The notes below the pieces were generated by a model. It was not told the DNA's origin, ran no database searches, and saw only the letters and a list, made by a program, of their open reading frames with translations. The position numbers and the translations under genes are program-made. From the NCBI RefSeq assembly GCF_018310535.1, contig NZ_CP074102.1, positions 62,001 to 126,000 on the forward strand: 64,000 bases of DNA, written 5' to 3'. How positions within the stretch are numbered: position 1 is the stretch's first letter; each line of letters begins with the position of its first letter. Below, in pieces: positions 1-7,279 of the stretch. This DNA is from Streptomyces mirabilis. Its GTDB lineage: Bacteria; Actinomycetota; Actinomycetes; Streptomycetales; Streptomycetaceae.

Positions 1-353
1 CGGCCGCGCGCGACGACAACGCGTACTGGCGTGACGCCAAGAAGCGGCCACTGCCCGACGGCCTGGCCGAGCGCATCGAGGCCTGGAGCCACCGGCTCCC
101 CGACGCCGAGTCCGTCTTTCCCCGCTTCCACGGCTTTGAGCCCTACTCGTACACCGCCATGCTCCTCGGCCTCGACGGCCTGCCCGTCCGGCCGCCCGCC
201 GCGCTGTCCCGCATGGACGACACCGCGGCACGCCGGGAGTTCGCGTTGATACGGGACCAGGCCCAGGCTCTCGCACAGCGGCTGCCCAGTCAGTACGCCT
301 ATCTCGCGCACCAGCAGAACACCTCGACGGGACGGCCGGCATCAACCGCCTGA
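1..353 (+). CDS. Flavin-dependent tryptophan halogenase family, C-terminal end (partial)
   Basis: The gene enters from the left edge; its reading frame starts at base 3 and ends at a TGA at 351-353. About 116 residues are visible. The segments YWRDAKKRPLPDGLAERIEAW, FPRFHGFEPYSYTAMLLGL and LPSQYAYLAHQQ match what I know of the C-terminus of the Trp_halogenase family (FADH2-dependent halogenases). The FAD-binding N-terminus and the catalytic lysine lie outside the window, so substrate and activity cannot be judged. The flavin reductase starts 42 bp downstream and is the expected FADH2 supplier. The halogenase is probably the first visible gene of the operon that runs to 5551. Confidence 0.72.
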   Translation, partial: AARDDNAYWRDAKKRPLPDGLAERIEAWSHRLPDAESVFPRFHGFEPYSYTAMLLGLDGLPVRPPAALSRMDDTAARREFALIRDQAQALAQRLPSQYAYLAHQQNTSTGRPASTA

Positions 354-395
354 CACCGGCGCACCGACGGTCACCGCCCCAGAAAGGTGTGACGC

Positions 396-995
396 ATGAC
401 CTCGCTCCCTCCCCTCGCCCCACGGACGGCCGGTCCCGTGGCGCACCGGCCGCCCGTGCCGGCCCCCAGCTTCCGGTCGCTGATGGCGCACTTCCCGGCC
501 GGTGTCGCCGTGGTGACCGCCATGGCTGCCGACGGCCGGCCGCGGGGCATGACCTGTACCGCGCTGTCGAGCGTCTCCGACCGGCCGCCGACTCTTCTGG
601 TGTGCATCCAGCAGTCCAGCCGGACCCTCGCGGCCATCGACGAGAGCAGCACGTTCGCGGTCAACCTGCTGCACCGGCACGCCCGTTGCGCCGCCGAGCG
701 GTTCGCCTCGGACCGTCCCGACCGGTTCGACCAGGCGCCCTGGGAGTACCGGGCGCCGTCCCACGGCGGCCCCCATCTCCTGGGCGACGCCCACACGGTC
801 GCGGACTGCCGGGTGACCGGCATGGTGACGGTGGCCGATCACACGGTGGTCTTCGCCGAGGTCTTCTCCGTCACCGAGCGGACCGGCGGCCCCGCTCCCC
901 TGCTGTACGCGCTGCGCGACTACTGGTCGCTCGACGAGGGCGGCAGCGGCGCTCCCGCCGGGAGCGCGATACGCCAGACCCGACGAACCGACTGA
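396..995 (+). CDS. Flavin reductase (NADH:flavin oxidoreductase domain)
   Basis: This 199-residue protein belongs to the flavin reductase family that supplies reduced flavin to two-component halogenases and monooxygenases. It shows the family sequence FRSLMAHFPAGVAVVTAMAA at residues 28-47, followed by PRGMTCTALSSVSDRPPTLL and FAVNLL, which form the flavin-binding split barrel. The ATG at 396 follows an AGAAAGGTG ribosome binding site. It sits between the halogenase and a luciferase-like monooxygenase, both reduced-flavin users, so it can serve either or both. The length is normal for the family. Confidence 0.88.
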   Translation: MTSLPPLAPRTAGPVAHRPPVPAPSFRSLMAHFPAGVAVVTAMAADGRPRGMTCTALSSVSDRPPTLLVCIQQSSRTLAAIDESSTFAVNLLHRHARCAAERFASDRPDRFDQAPWEYRAPSHGGPHLLGDAHTVADCRVTGMVTVADHTVVFAEVFSVTERTGGPAPLLYALRDYWSLDEGGSGAPAGSAIRQTRRTD

Positions 996-1002
996 GGAAG
1001 AC

Positions 1003-2079
1003 ATGACAGAGTACGGAATCTCGCTGCTCCCCGACACCGGCTCCGATGTCCGCAGCCCCCGCGACTACTACGACAACCTGTTGGCGGCGTCCCGGCTGGC
1101 TGACCAGCTGGGGTTCGAGTACATCAAGATGACCGAGCACTACATGGACCCGTACGGCGGCTACTGCGCGGACCCGCTGGCGTTCCTGTCCGCCGTGGCG
1201 GCGCAGACCAGCCGGGTGCGGCTGATGACCGGCGGCATCCAGGCTTCCTTCCACCACCCGATCCAACTTGCGGCCCGCACAGCGCAGTTGGACGCCCTCA
1301 GCCACGGCCGCCTGGAGGTGGGCTTCGCCCGGGCCTTCCTGCCCTACGAGTTCGACGCCTTCGGTGTCGACATGGACACCAGCACCGAGCGCTTCCGCAG
1401 CACCGTCGACGCCGTCGTACGGCTCTGGACCGGCCGCCAGGTCTCGGAGGACACCCCCTTCTTCCGCTACAAGGGCGTCACCTCCCAGCCGCCGGTCACC
1501 CAGCAGGCCCATCCTCCGGTGTGGGCCGCGGCCCTGTTCACGAAGTCCAGCTTCGAGTGGATCGGCGACCGCGGTCACCACCTGCTCATCGCCTCCTCGC
1601 CCAGCCGCGAGAAGGCCGGTCAGCTCAAGGAGTTGATCGAGCTCTACCGTGAGCGGTTCCTCGCCGCGTACGGCCACACCGGCCGGCGCCCGAGGGTCGC
1701 GATCAGCATCGCCCTCCTCCTCGCCGACAGCGACGAGGAGGCACGCGCCGAGGGCGGGAGGCACCTGCGCCGGCACTGGGACACCTTCGCCGCCGCAGTA
1801 CGCTCCTGGCAGGGGCGCGGCTCCACCTCGTACGAGGGCTACCGCGAAGCGCTCGTCGACAGGCACACGGCGGGCAACAGCGAGGACGCCGGCATGTCCG
1901 TGTTCGGCGCGCCCGAATCGGCCGCGGAGCAGATCCGGGAGATACGCGACCTGCTGCGCCCGGACGTCATGCTGTGGCAGCTGGACTTCGGCCAGCAGCC
2001 GCGGGCCGCCATGGAGCGCACGCTGCGGCTGTTCGCCGAGCGTGTCCGTCCCCGCCTCGACGAGACGGAGCGGTCATGA
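1003..2079 (+). CDS. LLM-class flavin-dependent monooxygenase (luciferase-like)
   Basis: A 358-residue bacterial luciferase-like TIM-barrel protein. The N-terminus has YDNLLAASRLADQLGFEYIK and TEHY, the middle has RVRLMTGGIQASFHHPIQLA and DALSHGRLEVGFARAF, and the C-terminus has SVFGAPESAAEQI. All are typical of the LLM family that oxygenates substrates with free FMNH2 or F420-type cofactors. A GAGGAAG site precedes the ATG by 6 bp. The TGA overlaps the next gene's ATG (ATGA), so the two are translationally coupled. Similar enzymes occur in NRPS clusters. The hydroxylation target here is unknown. Confidence 0.85.
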   Translation: MTEYGISLLPDTGSDVRSPRDYYDNLLAASRLADQLGFEYIKMTEHYMDPYGGYCADPLAFLSAVAAQTSRVRLMTGGIQASFHHPIQLAARTAQLDALSHGRLEVGFARAFLPYEFDAFGVDMDTSTERFRSTVDAVVRLWTGRQVSEDTPFFRYKGVTSQPPVTQQAHPPVWAAALFTKSSFEWIGDRGHHLLIASSPSREKAGQLKELIELYRERFLAAYGHTGRRPRVAISIALLLADSDEEARAEGGRHLRRHWDTFAAAVRSWQGRGSTSYEGYREALVDRHTAGNSEDAGMSVFGAPESAAEQIREIRDLLRPDVMLWQLDFGQQPRAAMERTLRLFAERVRPRLDETERS

Positions 2080-3842
2080 ACGCGGCCTCGGCCGCGCGGA
2101 CCGTGCCGGAGCTGTTCGCGTCCGTCGCCGCCGCGTACCCCGACGCGCCCGCGGTCGTCCACCGGGACACGGCCCTCGAGTACCGGCTCCTCGACCAGCA
2201 GTCCAACCGCCTGGCCCGGCAGCTGACCGCCCTGGGCGTCGGGCCGGACACGCTGGTGGCCCTCGCGGTACCCCGCTCGATCGAACTCGTCGTGGCCGTG
2301 CTGGCCGTCCTCAAGGCGGGCGGGGCGTATCTGCCGCTCGATCCCGACTACCCGCGGGACCGGCTGGCCCACATGGTGTCGGACGCCCGGCCGATGCTGC
2401 TCCTGCGCACCTCCGCGGTGGGGCTGCCGGACACGGGGCTGCCGGAGGTCGTCCTCGACAGCCCCGACACGGCGCGGGAGCTGTCCCGCCGCTCCCCCGC
2501 CGGTCTCGGCGAGGGCGACCTGAGGAGCCCGCTGCGGCCGCACCACCTGATGTACGTGATCTACACCTCCGGCTCCTCCGGCCTGCCGAAAGGCGTGGCC
2601 GTGACCCACGAGGGGGTCGCGGATCTCGCCGTCACCCAGGCCGCCCGCTTCGGCGTCGCCCCGGGCGAACGCGTCCTGCAGTGGGCATCGGTCAGTTTCG
2701 ACGCGGCCTTCTGGGACATCGCCCTGGCCCTGCTGTCCGGGGCCACCCTGGTCATGGCCGACGCCGACGACGTCCTGCCGGGCCGGCCGCTGCGGGAGAC
2801 CCTGCTCAAGCACGACATCACGCACGCGGTGCTGCCGCCCGTCGCGCTCAGTCTCACCGACAGCGAGGGCGTCCTGCTCGGCGGGACCATCATGTCCACC
2901 GGAGACGCCTGCACGCCCGCGCTGGTGCGCAAGTGGAGTCCGGGCCGGCGCATGTTCAACGGCTACGGCCCCACCGAGGTGACCGTGGGCGCGACCATCG
3001 CCGGGCCCCTCACCGACGCGGACCGGTTCGGCATCGGGCAGCCCTGGACCGGCGGCGCGGTCTACGTGCTCGACGAGCGGCTGCGCCCCGTCCCCGACGG
3101 CAAGGAGGGCGAGCTGTACCTCGCCGGCAGCGGTCTGGCCCGCGGCTATCTGAACCGGCCGGGCCTGACCGCCGCGACGTTCGTGCCCAACCCCTTCGGG
3201 CCGCCGGGAAGCCGCATGTACCGTTCCGGCGACCGCGGCAGACGGGAGAAGGACGGCAGCTTCTCCTTCACCGGCCGCGCCGACGACCAGGTGAAGGTAC
3301 GGGGTTTCCGGATCGAACTGGGCGAGGTGGAGGCGTGCCTCGGCCGGCACCCCGCGGTGGATCTGGCCGTCGCGGTGGTGGAGGGCCAACTCGCGGACGC
3401 CCGGGTGGTGGCGTACGCGACCGTCCGGCCGGGCACCACCGTGACCCCGCGCGACCTCCGCTCGGCCGCGGCCGACGCGCTTCCCGAGTGGATGGTGCCG
3501 GCTCGCGTGACCGTCCTGGACAGCCTGCCGACCCTTCCCAACGGGAAGATCGACCGGCAGGCGCTGGGCCGTCCGGGCGGCACCCCGCCCGTGCCCCGCC
3601 GCTCCCTCGACGCGGACGCGTCCGCCGAGGAGGTGCTGTGCGCCGAGGTCGGCGCCCTGCTCGGGCTGCCGTCGGTGGACCCCTCGGACAACCTTTTCGA
3701 GATCGGCGCGAACTCGCTGGTGGTCGCCCGGCTCGTCAGCACGGTCGACAAGGAACTCGGCGTCCGGCTGCCCCTGCGTGCGGTGTTCGAGTCGGCCTCC
3801 CTCGCCGAGCTGGCCGGTGTTCTGCGTGAGCTGATGCCATGA
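2076..3842 (+). CDS. Stand-alone NRPS adenylation-thiolation didomain
   Basis: This 588-residue protein has one adenylation domain followed by one carrier domain, with no condensation or thioesterase domain. Core motifs are A3 YTSGSSGLPKG (about residues 162-172), A4 SFDAAFWDI, A5 FNGYGPTE, A7 YRSGDRGR, A8 GRADDQVKVRGFRIELGEVE and A10 LPNGKIDR. The carrier motif is NLFEIGANSLVV with the phosphopantetheine serine at residue 547; GANS is less common than GGxS. An alignment by eye to GrsA gives the specificity code D-A-W-V-M-T-G-V-G-K, which I do not recognise as a standard signature. Such didomains load an amino acid for on-carrier tailoring, for example halogenation or hydroxylation by the neighbouring enzymes. 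It overlaps both neighbours by ATGA junctions. Confidence 0.93.
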   Translation: MNAASAARTVPELFASVAAAYPDAPAVVHRDTALEYRLLDQQSNRLARQLTALGVGPDTLVALAVPRSIELVVAVLAVLKAGGAYLPLDPDYPRDRLAHMVSDARPMLLLRTSAVGLPDTGLPEVVLDSPDTARELSRRSPAGLGEGDLRSPLRPHHLMYVIYTSGSSGLPKGVAVTHEGVADLAVTQAARFGVAPGERVLQWASVSFDAAFWDIALALLSGATLVMADADDVLPGRPLRETLLKHDITHAVLPPVALSLTDSEGVLLGGTIMSTGDACTPALVRKWSPGRRMFNGYGPTEVTVGATIAGPLTDADRFGIGQPWTGGAVYVLDERLRPVPDGKEGELYLAGSGLARGYLNRPGLTAATFVPNPFGPPGSRMYRSGDRGRREKDGSFSFTGRADDQVKVRGFRIELGEVEACLGRHPAVDLAVAVVEGQLADARVVAYATVRPGTTVTPRDLRSAAADALPEWMVPARVTVLDSLPTLPNGKIDRQALGRPGGTPPVPRRSLDADASAEEVLCAEVGALLGLPSVDPSDNLFEIGANSLVVARLVSTVDKELGVRLPLRAVFESASLAELAGVLRELMP

Positions 3843-5179
3843 CACCGCGCGTCGCAGCCTCGCAGAGCCGGGAAATCGTCATGGTCGGGGCGGGCCTCGT
3901 CGGACCGGTCGCGGCCATGTACCTGGCGCGGCGGCACGGCCCGGTCACCGTCCTCGAACAGCGTCCCGACCCGCGCGGCACCTCCACCCGGGCGGACCGC
4001 TCGCTCACCGTCATCCTGTCCGCCCGCGGCTGGCGGGTCATGGAGGACCTCGGACTGGCTGAGCGGGTGCGCGGCCTGTGCCTTCCCCTCAAGGGACGCA
4101 TGGGTCACCTCCCTGACGGCAGCACGGACTTCACCCCCTACAGCAGGGACGGCTCGCCCATCTGGGCGGTGGAACGCCGACGGCTTCAGCATCTGCTGCT
4201 GGACGCCGCGGCGGCCACGCCCGGGGTGGAGCTGCACTTCGGGCAACGTGTCCACGCCATCGACCTGGACGACCCCGGGGTGACGGTCGGCGACGACTCG
4301 GGCACCCACCGGCTCTCCTGCGCACGGCTGCTGGGATGCGACGGCGCCCGTTCGGCCGTGCGCGCGGCGATGGTGCGCCGCGGGGCACATGAGCGGGTCG
4401 GCACCCTGGAACTGGCCTACCAGGAGATCAACCTGCCGCTGCCCGGCTGCGACCCGGAGATCATGCACTACTGGCCGGCCGGTGACGCCCTGTTCGGTGC
4501 CTTTCCGATGCTGTCCGCGGACCTCTTCGCCGGGTCCGTGTTCCTGCGCCGCGAAGGGCCCGCACCCTCCTTCGCCGCGGCGTCCTCCCCTGAGGACCGC
4601 GCCCGGCAGTTCCACGACCTCTTCCCGAAGCTCACCGCCCACATCCCGGACCTGCGCGACCAACTGGCCGCCAAGCCGGTCTCGACCGTCTCGCTCGTAC
4701 GGTGCGACACCTGGGTCCACGGTGAGAGCACCGCCCTGCTCGGTGACGCCTGCCACGCCATGGCCCCGTTCATGGGGCAGGGCATGAACTGCGGCTTCGA
4801 GGACGCCCGCACCCTCGTACGGCTGCTGGACGAGACGGGCGACTGGGGTGCGGCCCTGGCCCGCTACCAGGACGTCCGCCGGGCCGACGGGGACTCCATC
4901 GCCGACATCTCCCACGAGCACTACCGGACGATGTCCCGCCTGCCCGGACAGTCGGAGACCGAGCTGGAGTCGGCGGTGATTCGGCGCCTGCAGGACCTCT
5001 TCCCGGGCCGCTTCGTGCCGCTGTACGAGCGCTGCGCCTTCTCCGAGCAGAGCTACGCCTCCGCCTGGGACGACGAACAGACCCTGCGCCGTGTCGCCCA
5101 CGCCCTGACGCGCAGCCACGGCACGGCCGTGCGCGACCTCACCGACGACCAGCTGCGCCGCCACCGGCTGCTCGTCTGA
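3839..5179 (+). CDS. FAD-dependent aromatic monooxygenase, kynurenine 3-monooxygenase-like
   Basis: A 446-residue flavoprotein hydroxylase. It has the dinucleotide-binding GAGLVGPVAAMYLARR near the N-terminus, the second FAD motif LLGCDGARSAVR, and GDACHAMAPFMGQGMNCGFED. That last string closely follows the kynurenine 3-monooxygenase signature (GQGMNxGFED), and WAVERRRLQHLLLDAA matches the same subfamily. It may therefore hydroxylate kynurenine or a related anthranilate/aryl ring, possibly carrier-bound. The ATG overlaps the NRPS stop codon. Together with a tryptophan-halogenase-type gene upstream, this suggests a tryptophan/kynurenine-derived building block; that is inference. Confidence 0.85.
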   Translation: MTPRVAASQSREIVMVGAGLVGPVAAMYLARRHGPVTVLEQRPDPRGTSTRADRSLTVILSARGWRVMEDLGLAERVRGLCLPLKGRMGHLPDGSTDFTPYSRDGSPIWAVERRRLQHLLLDAAAATPGVELHFGQRVHAIDLDDPGVTVGDDSGTHRLSCARLLGCDGARSAVRAAMVRRGAHERVGTLELAYQEINLPLPGCDPEIMHYWPAGDALFGAFPMLSADLFAGSVFLRREGPAPSFAAASSPEDRARQFHDLFPKLTAHIPDLRDQLAAKPVSTVSLVRCDTWVHGESTALLGDACHAMAPFMGQGMNCGFEDARTLVRLLDETGDWGAALARYQDVRRADGDSIADISHEHYRTMSRLPGQSETELESAVIRRLQDLFPGRFVPLYERCAFSEQSYASAWDDEQTLRRVAHALTRSHGTAVRDLTDDQLRRHRLLV

Positions 5180-5224
5180 CCACCCCCGCCCTCTCAGAAC
5201 CCGGCTCCCGCCTTGGAGGTCCAA

Positions 5225-5551
5225 GTGATTCTCGTCGTGTTCAGGTCCCGCTTCTCAGACGACGTGGACGGCTCGTACGACACCACGGAACGGCATCTCG
5301 CCCAGAAGGTCCGCGAACTCGCGGGCGACGACTTGGTCCATCTGAAGAACTACCAGTCCGAGGACGGCGAACGCCTCGCTCTCGTCTGGTGGCGCTCGGC
5401 GGAGTCCCTGGAGAAGTGGCGCAACGACACCGAGCACCAGGACGCGCAACGGCGCGGCAAGGAGCACTGGTACTCGTTCTACGAGCTGAGCGTCGCGGAA
5501 GTCATGCGCACGAGCTCCAGCGAGGACGAGGCCGCCTACCCCTCGGAGTGA
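5225..5551 (+). CDS. Antibiotic biosynthesis monooxygenase (ABM) fold protein
   Basis: A 108-residue protein of the dimeric alpha/beta-barrel ABM type, with VILVVFRSRF at the start and ALVWWRSAESLEKWRND in the middle. The GTG at 5225 is chosen because GGAGG lies at 5215-5219, five bases upstream; an in-frame TTG at 5213 would overlap that site. Members act as cofactor-free oxygenases or small regulatory or heme-degrading proteins. Here it is the last gene of the biosynthetic operon, 45 bp after the flavin monooxygenase. It is followed by a convergent gene. Confidence 0.75.
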   Translation: MILVVFRSRFSDDVDGSYDTTERHLAQKVRELAGDDLVHLKNYQSEDGERLALVWWRSAESLEKWRNDTEHQDAQRRGKEHWYSFYELSVAEVMRTSSSEDEAAYPSE

Positions 5552-5581
5552 CGGGCGGCGGCGTACCCCTGTCCTGTGTCC

Positions 5582-6607
5582 TCACAGCTCGGCGCGGACC
5601 GCCGCGGCCGCCTCCCGGGTGGACAGGTCCCCGCCCAGGTCCGGGGTGACGCGTCCCTTGGCGATCGCGGCCGTGACGGCCCGGCGCAGGGCGTCGGCCT
5701 CAGCGGTCAGCTCCAGCCGCTCGTAGAGCAGCGCCGCGGTCAGGACGGTCGCCAGCGGGTTGGCGATGCCCTTCCCCGCGATGTCCGGGGCCGTTCCGTG
5801 GACCGGCTCGTACAGGCCGAAGCCGGTCTCCGGGTTGAGACTCGCCGAGGCGGCCAGACCGAGACCGCCCGCCAGGGCGGCCGTGAGGTCGCTGAGGATG
5901 TCACCGTAGGAGTTGTTCGTCACGACGACCTCGAACTCGGTGGGGTCCGTGACGAGTTTCATCGCGGCGGCGTCCACGTACAGGTGCAAGGCGCGCTTGT
6001 CCGGGTGGCGTTCGGCGGCCTCCCGCCAGCAGCGCTGCCACAGGCCGCCGCCCGAGCGGACCGCGTTGGCCTTGTCGACCATGCAGACCTTCTCCGCGGC
6101 CACCGAGAAGGCGAAGTCGATGATGCGCGAGACACCGTGGTACGTGCTGATGTCGGCGTCGACCGTCGTCTCCCACGGGGTCGCCGCGCGAAGGGCCCCG
6201 CCGACGCCGCTGTACAGCCCCTCGGTGTTCTCGCGGACGATCACACAGTCGACGGCCCGCTTCGAGGGGTCGCGCAGGGGGCTGAGCCGATCCTGCCACA
6301 GTCTGGCGGGGCGGTAGTTGGCGTACAGGTCGAACTCCAGGCGGAGTCTGAGCAGGACACTGCGCACATAGTCGGTGTCCTCCAGCGCAGGATCGCCGAA
6401 GGCACCGAGCAGCACCGCGGAGCCCGAGGTGATCCGTGCGAGGTCCCCGTCCGTCAGCGCGTGCCCGCTCCGCCGGTACGCGGACGCGTTCACATGATCC
6501 AGCACGTCGAAGGAGAGCGGGGCGTCCAGCGCCTCCAGCGTGCTCAAGGTGGCTTCGACGACCTCGGGACCGATGCCGTCGCCCGGCAGGACCGTCACAA
6601 CCTTCAA
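5582..6607 (-). CDS. Isocitrate/isopropylmalate dehydrogenase family enzyme
   Basis: A 341-residue NAD(P)-dependent beta-decarboxylating dehydrogenase. It starts [14 protein letters not shown] and has [41 protein letters not shown] and [18 protein letters not shown]. The VRENTEG loop is more typical of isocitrate, homoisocitrate or tartrate dehydrogenases than of isopropylmalate dehydrogenase (usually VRELTGG), so it is probably not LeuB. The TTG start at 6607 is preceded by GGAGG with a six-base spacer; upstream codons in the open frame lack a ribosome binding site. It converges on the biosynthetic operon and may supply a precursor or be an unrelated neighbour. The true housekeeping isocitrate dehydrogenase is the monomeric enzyme at 23649. 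Confidence 0.8.
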   Translation of the reverse strand: MKVVTVLPGDGIGPEVVEATLSTLEALDAPLSFDVLDHVNASAYRRSGHALTDGDLARITSGSAVLLGAFGDPALEDTDYVRSVLLRLRLEFDLYANYRPARLWQDRLSPLRDPSKRAVDCVIVRENTEGLYSGVGGALRAATPWETTVDADISTYHGVSRIIDFAFSVAAEKVCMVDKANAVRSGGGLWQRCWREAAERHPDKRALHLYVDAAAMKLVTDPTEFEVVVTNNSYGDILSDLTAALAGGLGLAASASLNPETGFGLYEPVHGTAPDIAGKGIANPLATVLTAALLYERLELTAEADALRRAVTAAIAKGRVTPDLGGDLSTREAAAAVRAEL

Positions 6608-6745
6608 GGGTGACCTCCGCAAAAGATGGCGCCGGCCCGGTTGACCGGCAGGGGGACGCCGCCCTGCTCCGTGAGCGCCCGCCACGGCCGTCCCTGCACG
6701 CTAGCCAGCGCGGGACCCCGGTGTGCCGGACCTTGCGCCGATCTT
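6608..6745. promoter_or_regulatory. Intergenic region upstream of the dehydrogenase
   Basis: This stretch holds only the GGAGG site of the TTG-started dehydrogenase (6614-6618) and presumably its promoter on the minus strand. I see no confident -35/-10 pair, RNA or extra gene. The end of the motif protein at 6746 lies immediately to its right. Confidence 0.4.
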
Positions 6746-7063
6746 TCAGCTCCGCCCCAGGCCCGTCACGTGCCGGATTCTGTCCTCGTGCTCGTGCTTC
6801 AACCTGCGGAGTCTCTCCACTGTGAACGCGTCCAGCGCGCCACGGGCATCGATCTCACCGTGTCGGCCCGCGGACAGGTGCTGTTGGAGCAGCCGGCACT
6901 CCGCGTCACGGCCGTACAGGCGAGACGGCGCGATCGGTGGGCTGCCCACCACGACATGGCCGGCCCCGCGTTCCGCCACGGTGATGTTGAGGGTGTTGTG
7001 ATCACCGATCTGGACGCCGACGTTGCCGTGTACCCCACCGGTCCGGCCATCCACTGGGCTCAC
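6746..7063 (-). CDS. Small protein with N-terminal RHIM-like VQIGDHN motif
   Basis: This 105-residue ORF starts with GTG at 7063, whose last two bases form part of the TGA ending the upstream tiny ORF (GTGA overlap), which implies translational coupling. Near its N-terminus is GNVGVQIGDHNTLNI, which belongs to the same motif family as the SEFIR effector and STAND proteins nearby. Downstream is SRLYGRDAECRLLQQHL, resembling the LYGRxxE segment that opens many STAND NTPase domains, followed by a charged helical tail (ERLRRLKHEHEDRI). No Walker motifs follow. It could be a regulatory or decoy seed protein, or the N-terminal remnant of a larger receptor. The assignment rests on the motif and the overlap, not on a recognised family. 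Confidence 0.5.
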   Translation of the reverse strand: MSPVDGRTGGVHGNVGVQIGDHNTLNITVAERGAGHVVVGSPPIAPSRLYGRDAECRLLQQHLSAGRHGEIDARGALDAFTVERLRRLKHEHEDRIRHVTGLGRS

Positions 7064-7128
7064 TCGCCGATGTTCAGGGTCATGGAGTTGCCGTCCCCGA
7101 TCTGGACCCCGCGGTTCTCGGTCGCCAC
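7060..7128 (-). CDS. Possible micro-ORF encoding a RHIM-like motif peptide
   Basis: The frame ends in TGA at 7062-7060 and contains ENRGVQIGDGNSMTLNIGE. The only plausible start I find is GTG at 7128, giving a 22-residue peptide that is essentially just the motif. The ribosome binding site is weak. The reading frame stays open upstream for about 35 codons (RRRILIRNHSGKYQ) without another ATG, GTG or TTG, so it could also be the tail of a decayed gene. The GTGA overlap with the next ORF supports real translation. Confidence 0.35.
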   Translation of the reverse strand: MATENRGVQIGDGNSMTLNIGE

Positions 7129-7214
7129 GACCTGGTACTTGCCCGAGTGGTTCCGGATGAGTATGCGGCGGCGCGAGAACGGCGGTGGACGGACTCGTGA
7201 GTGCGATGTCCTGC

Positions 7215-7235
7215 GAGTACCGTGGAGGGGTACTC
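7215..7235. promoter_or_regulatory. Inverted repeat between divergent motif genes (possible operator)
   Basis: GAGTACC at 7215-7221 and GGTACTC at 7229-7235 are perfect inverted 7-bp arms around a 7-bp spacer. They lie between the leftward motif ORFs and the rightward NACHT gene (start 7280). This is a good position for a dimeric repressor site controlling both directions. No regulator gene is adjacent, so this is only a candidate. Confidence 0.4.
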
Positions 7236-7279
7236 AACTCCAACCGATCGTGCAACCGGTGAGGCGACGGCATCGACGC

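Noticed and set aside
5213..5224. TTG start at 5213 for the ABM protein
   Set aside because: It lies on the GGAGG ribosome binding site that serves the GTG at 5225.
6626..7279. Upstream extension of the NACHT reading frame (open from 6626)
   Set aside because: The open frame is a by-product of high GC. It runs antisense to the motif ORFs and shows no domain; the motif and NACHT domain start after the ATG at 7280.
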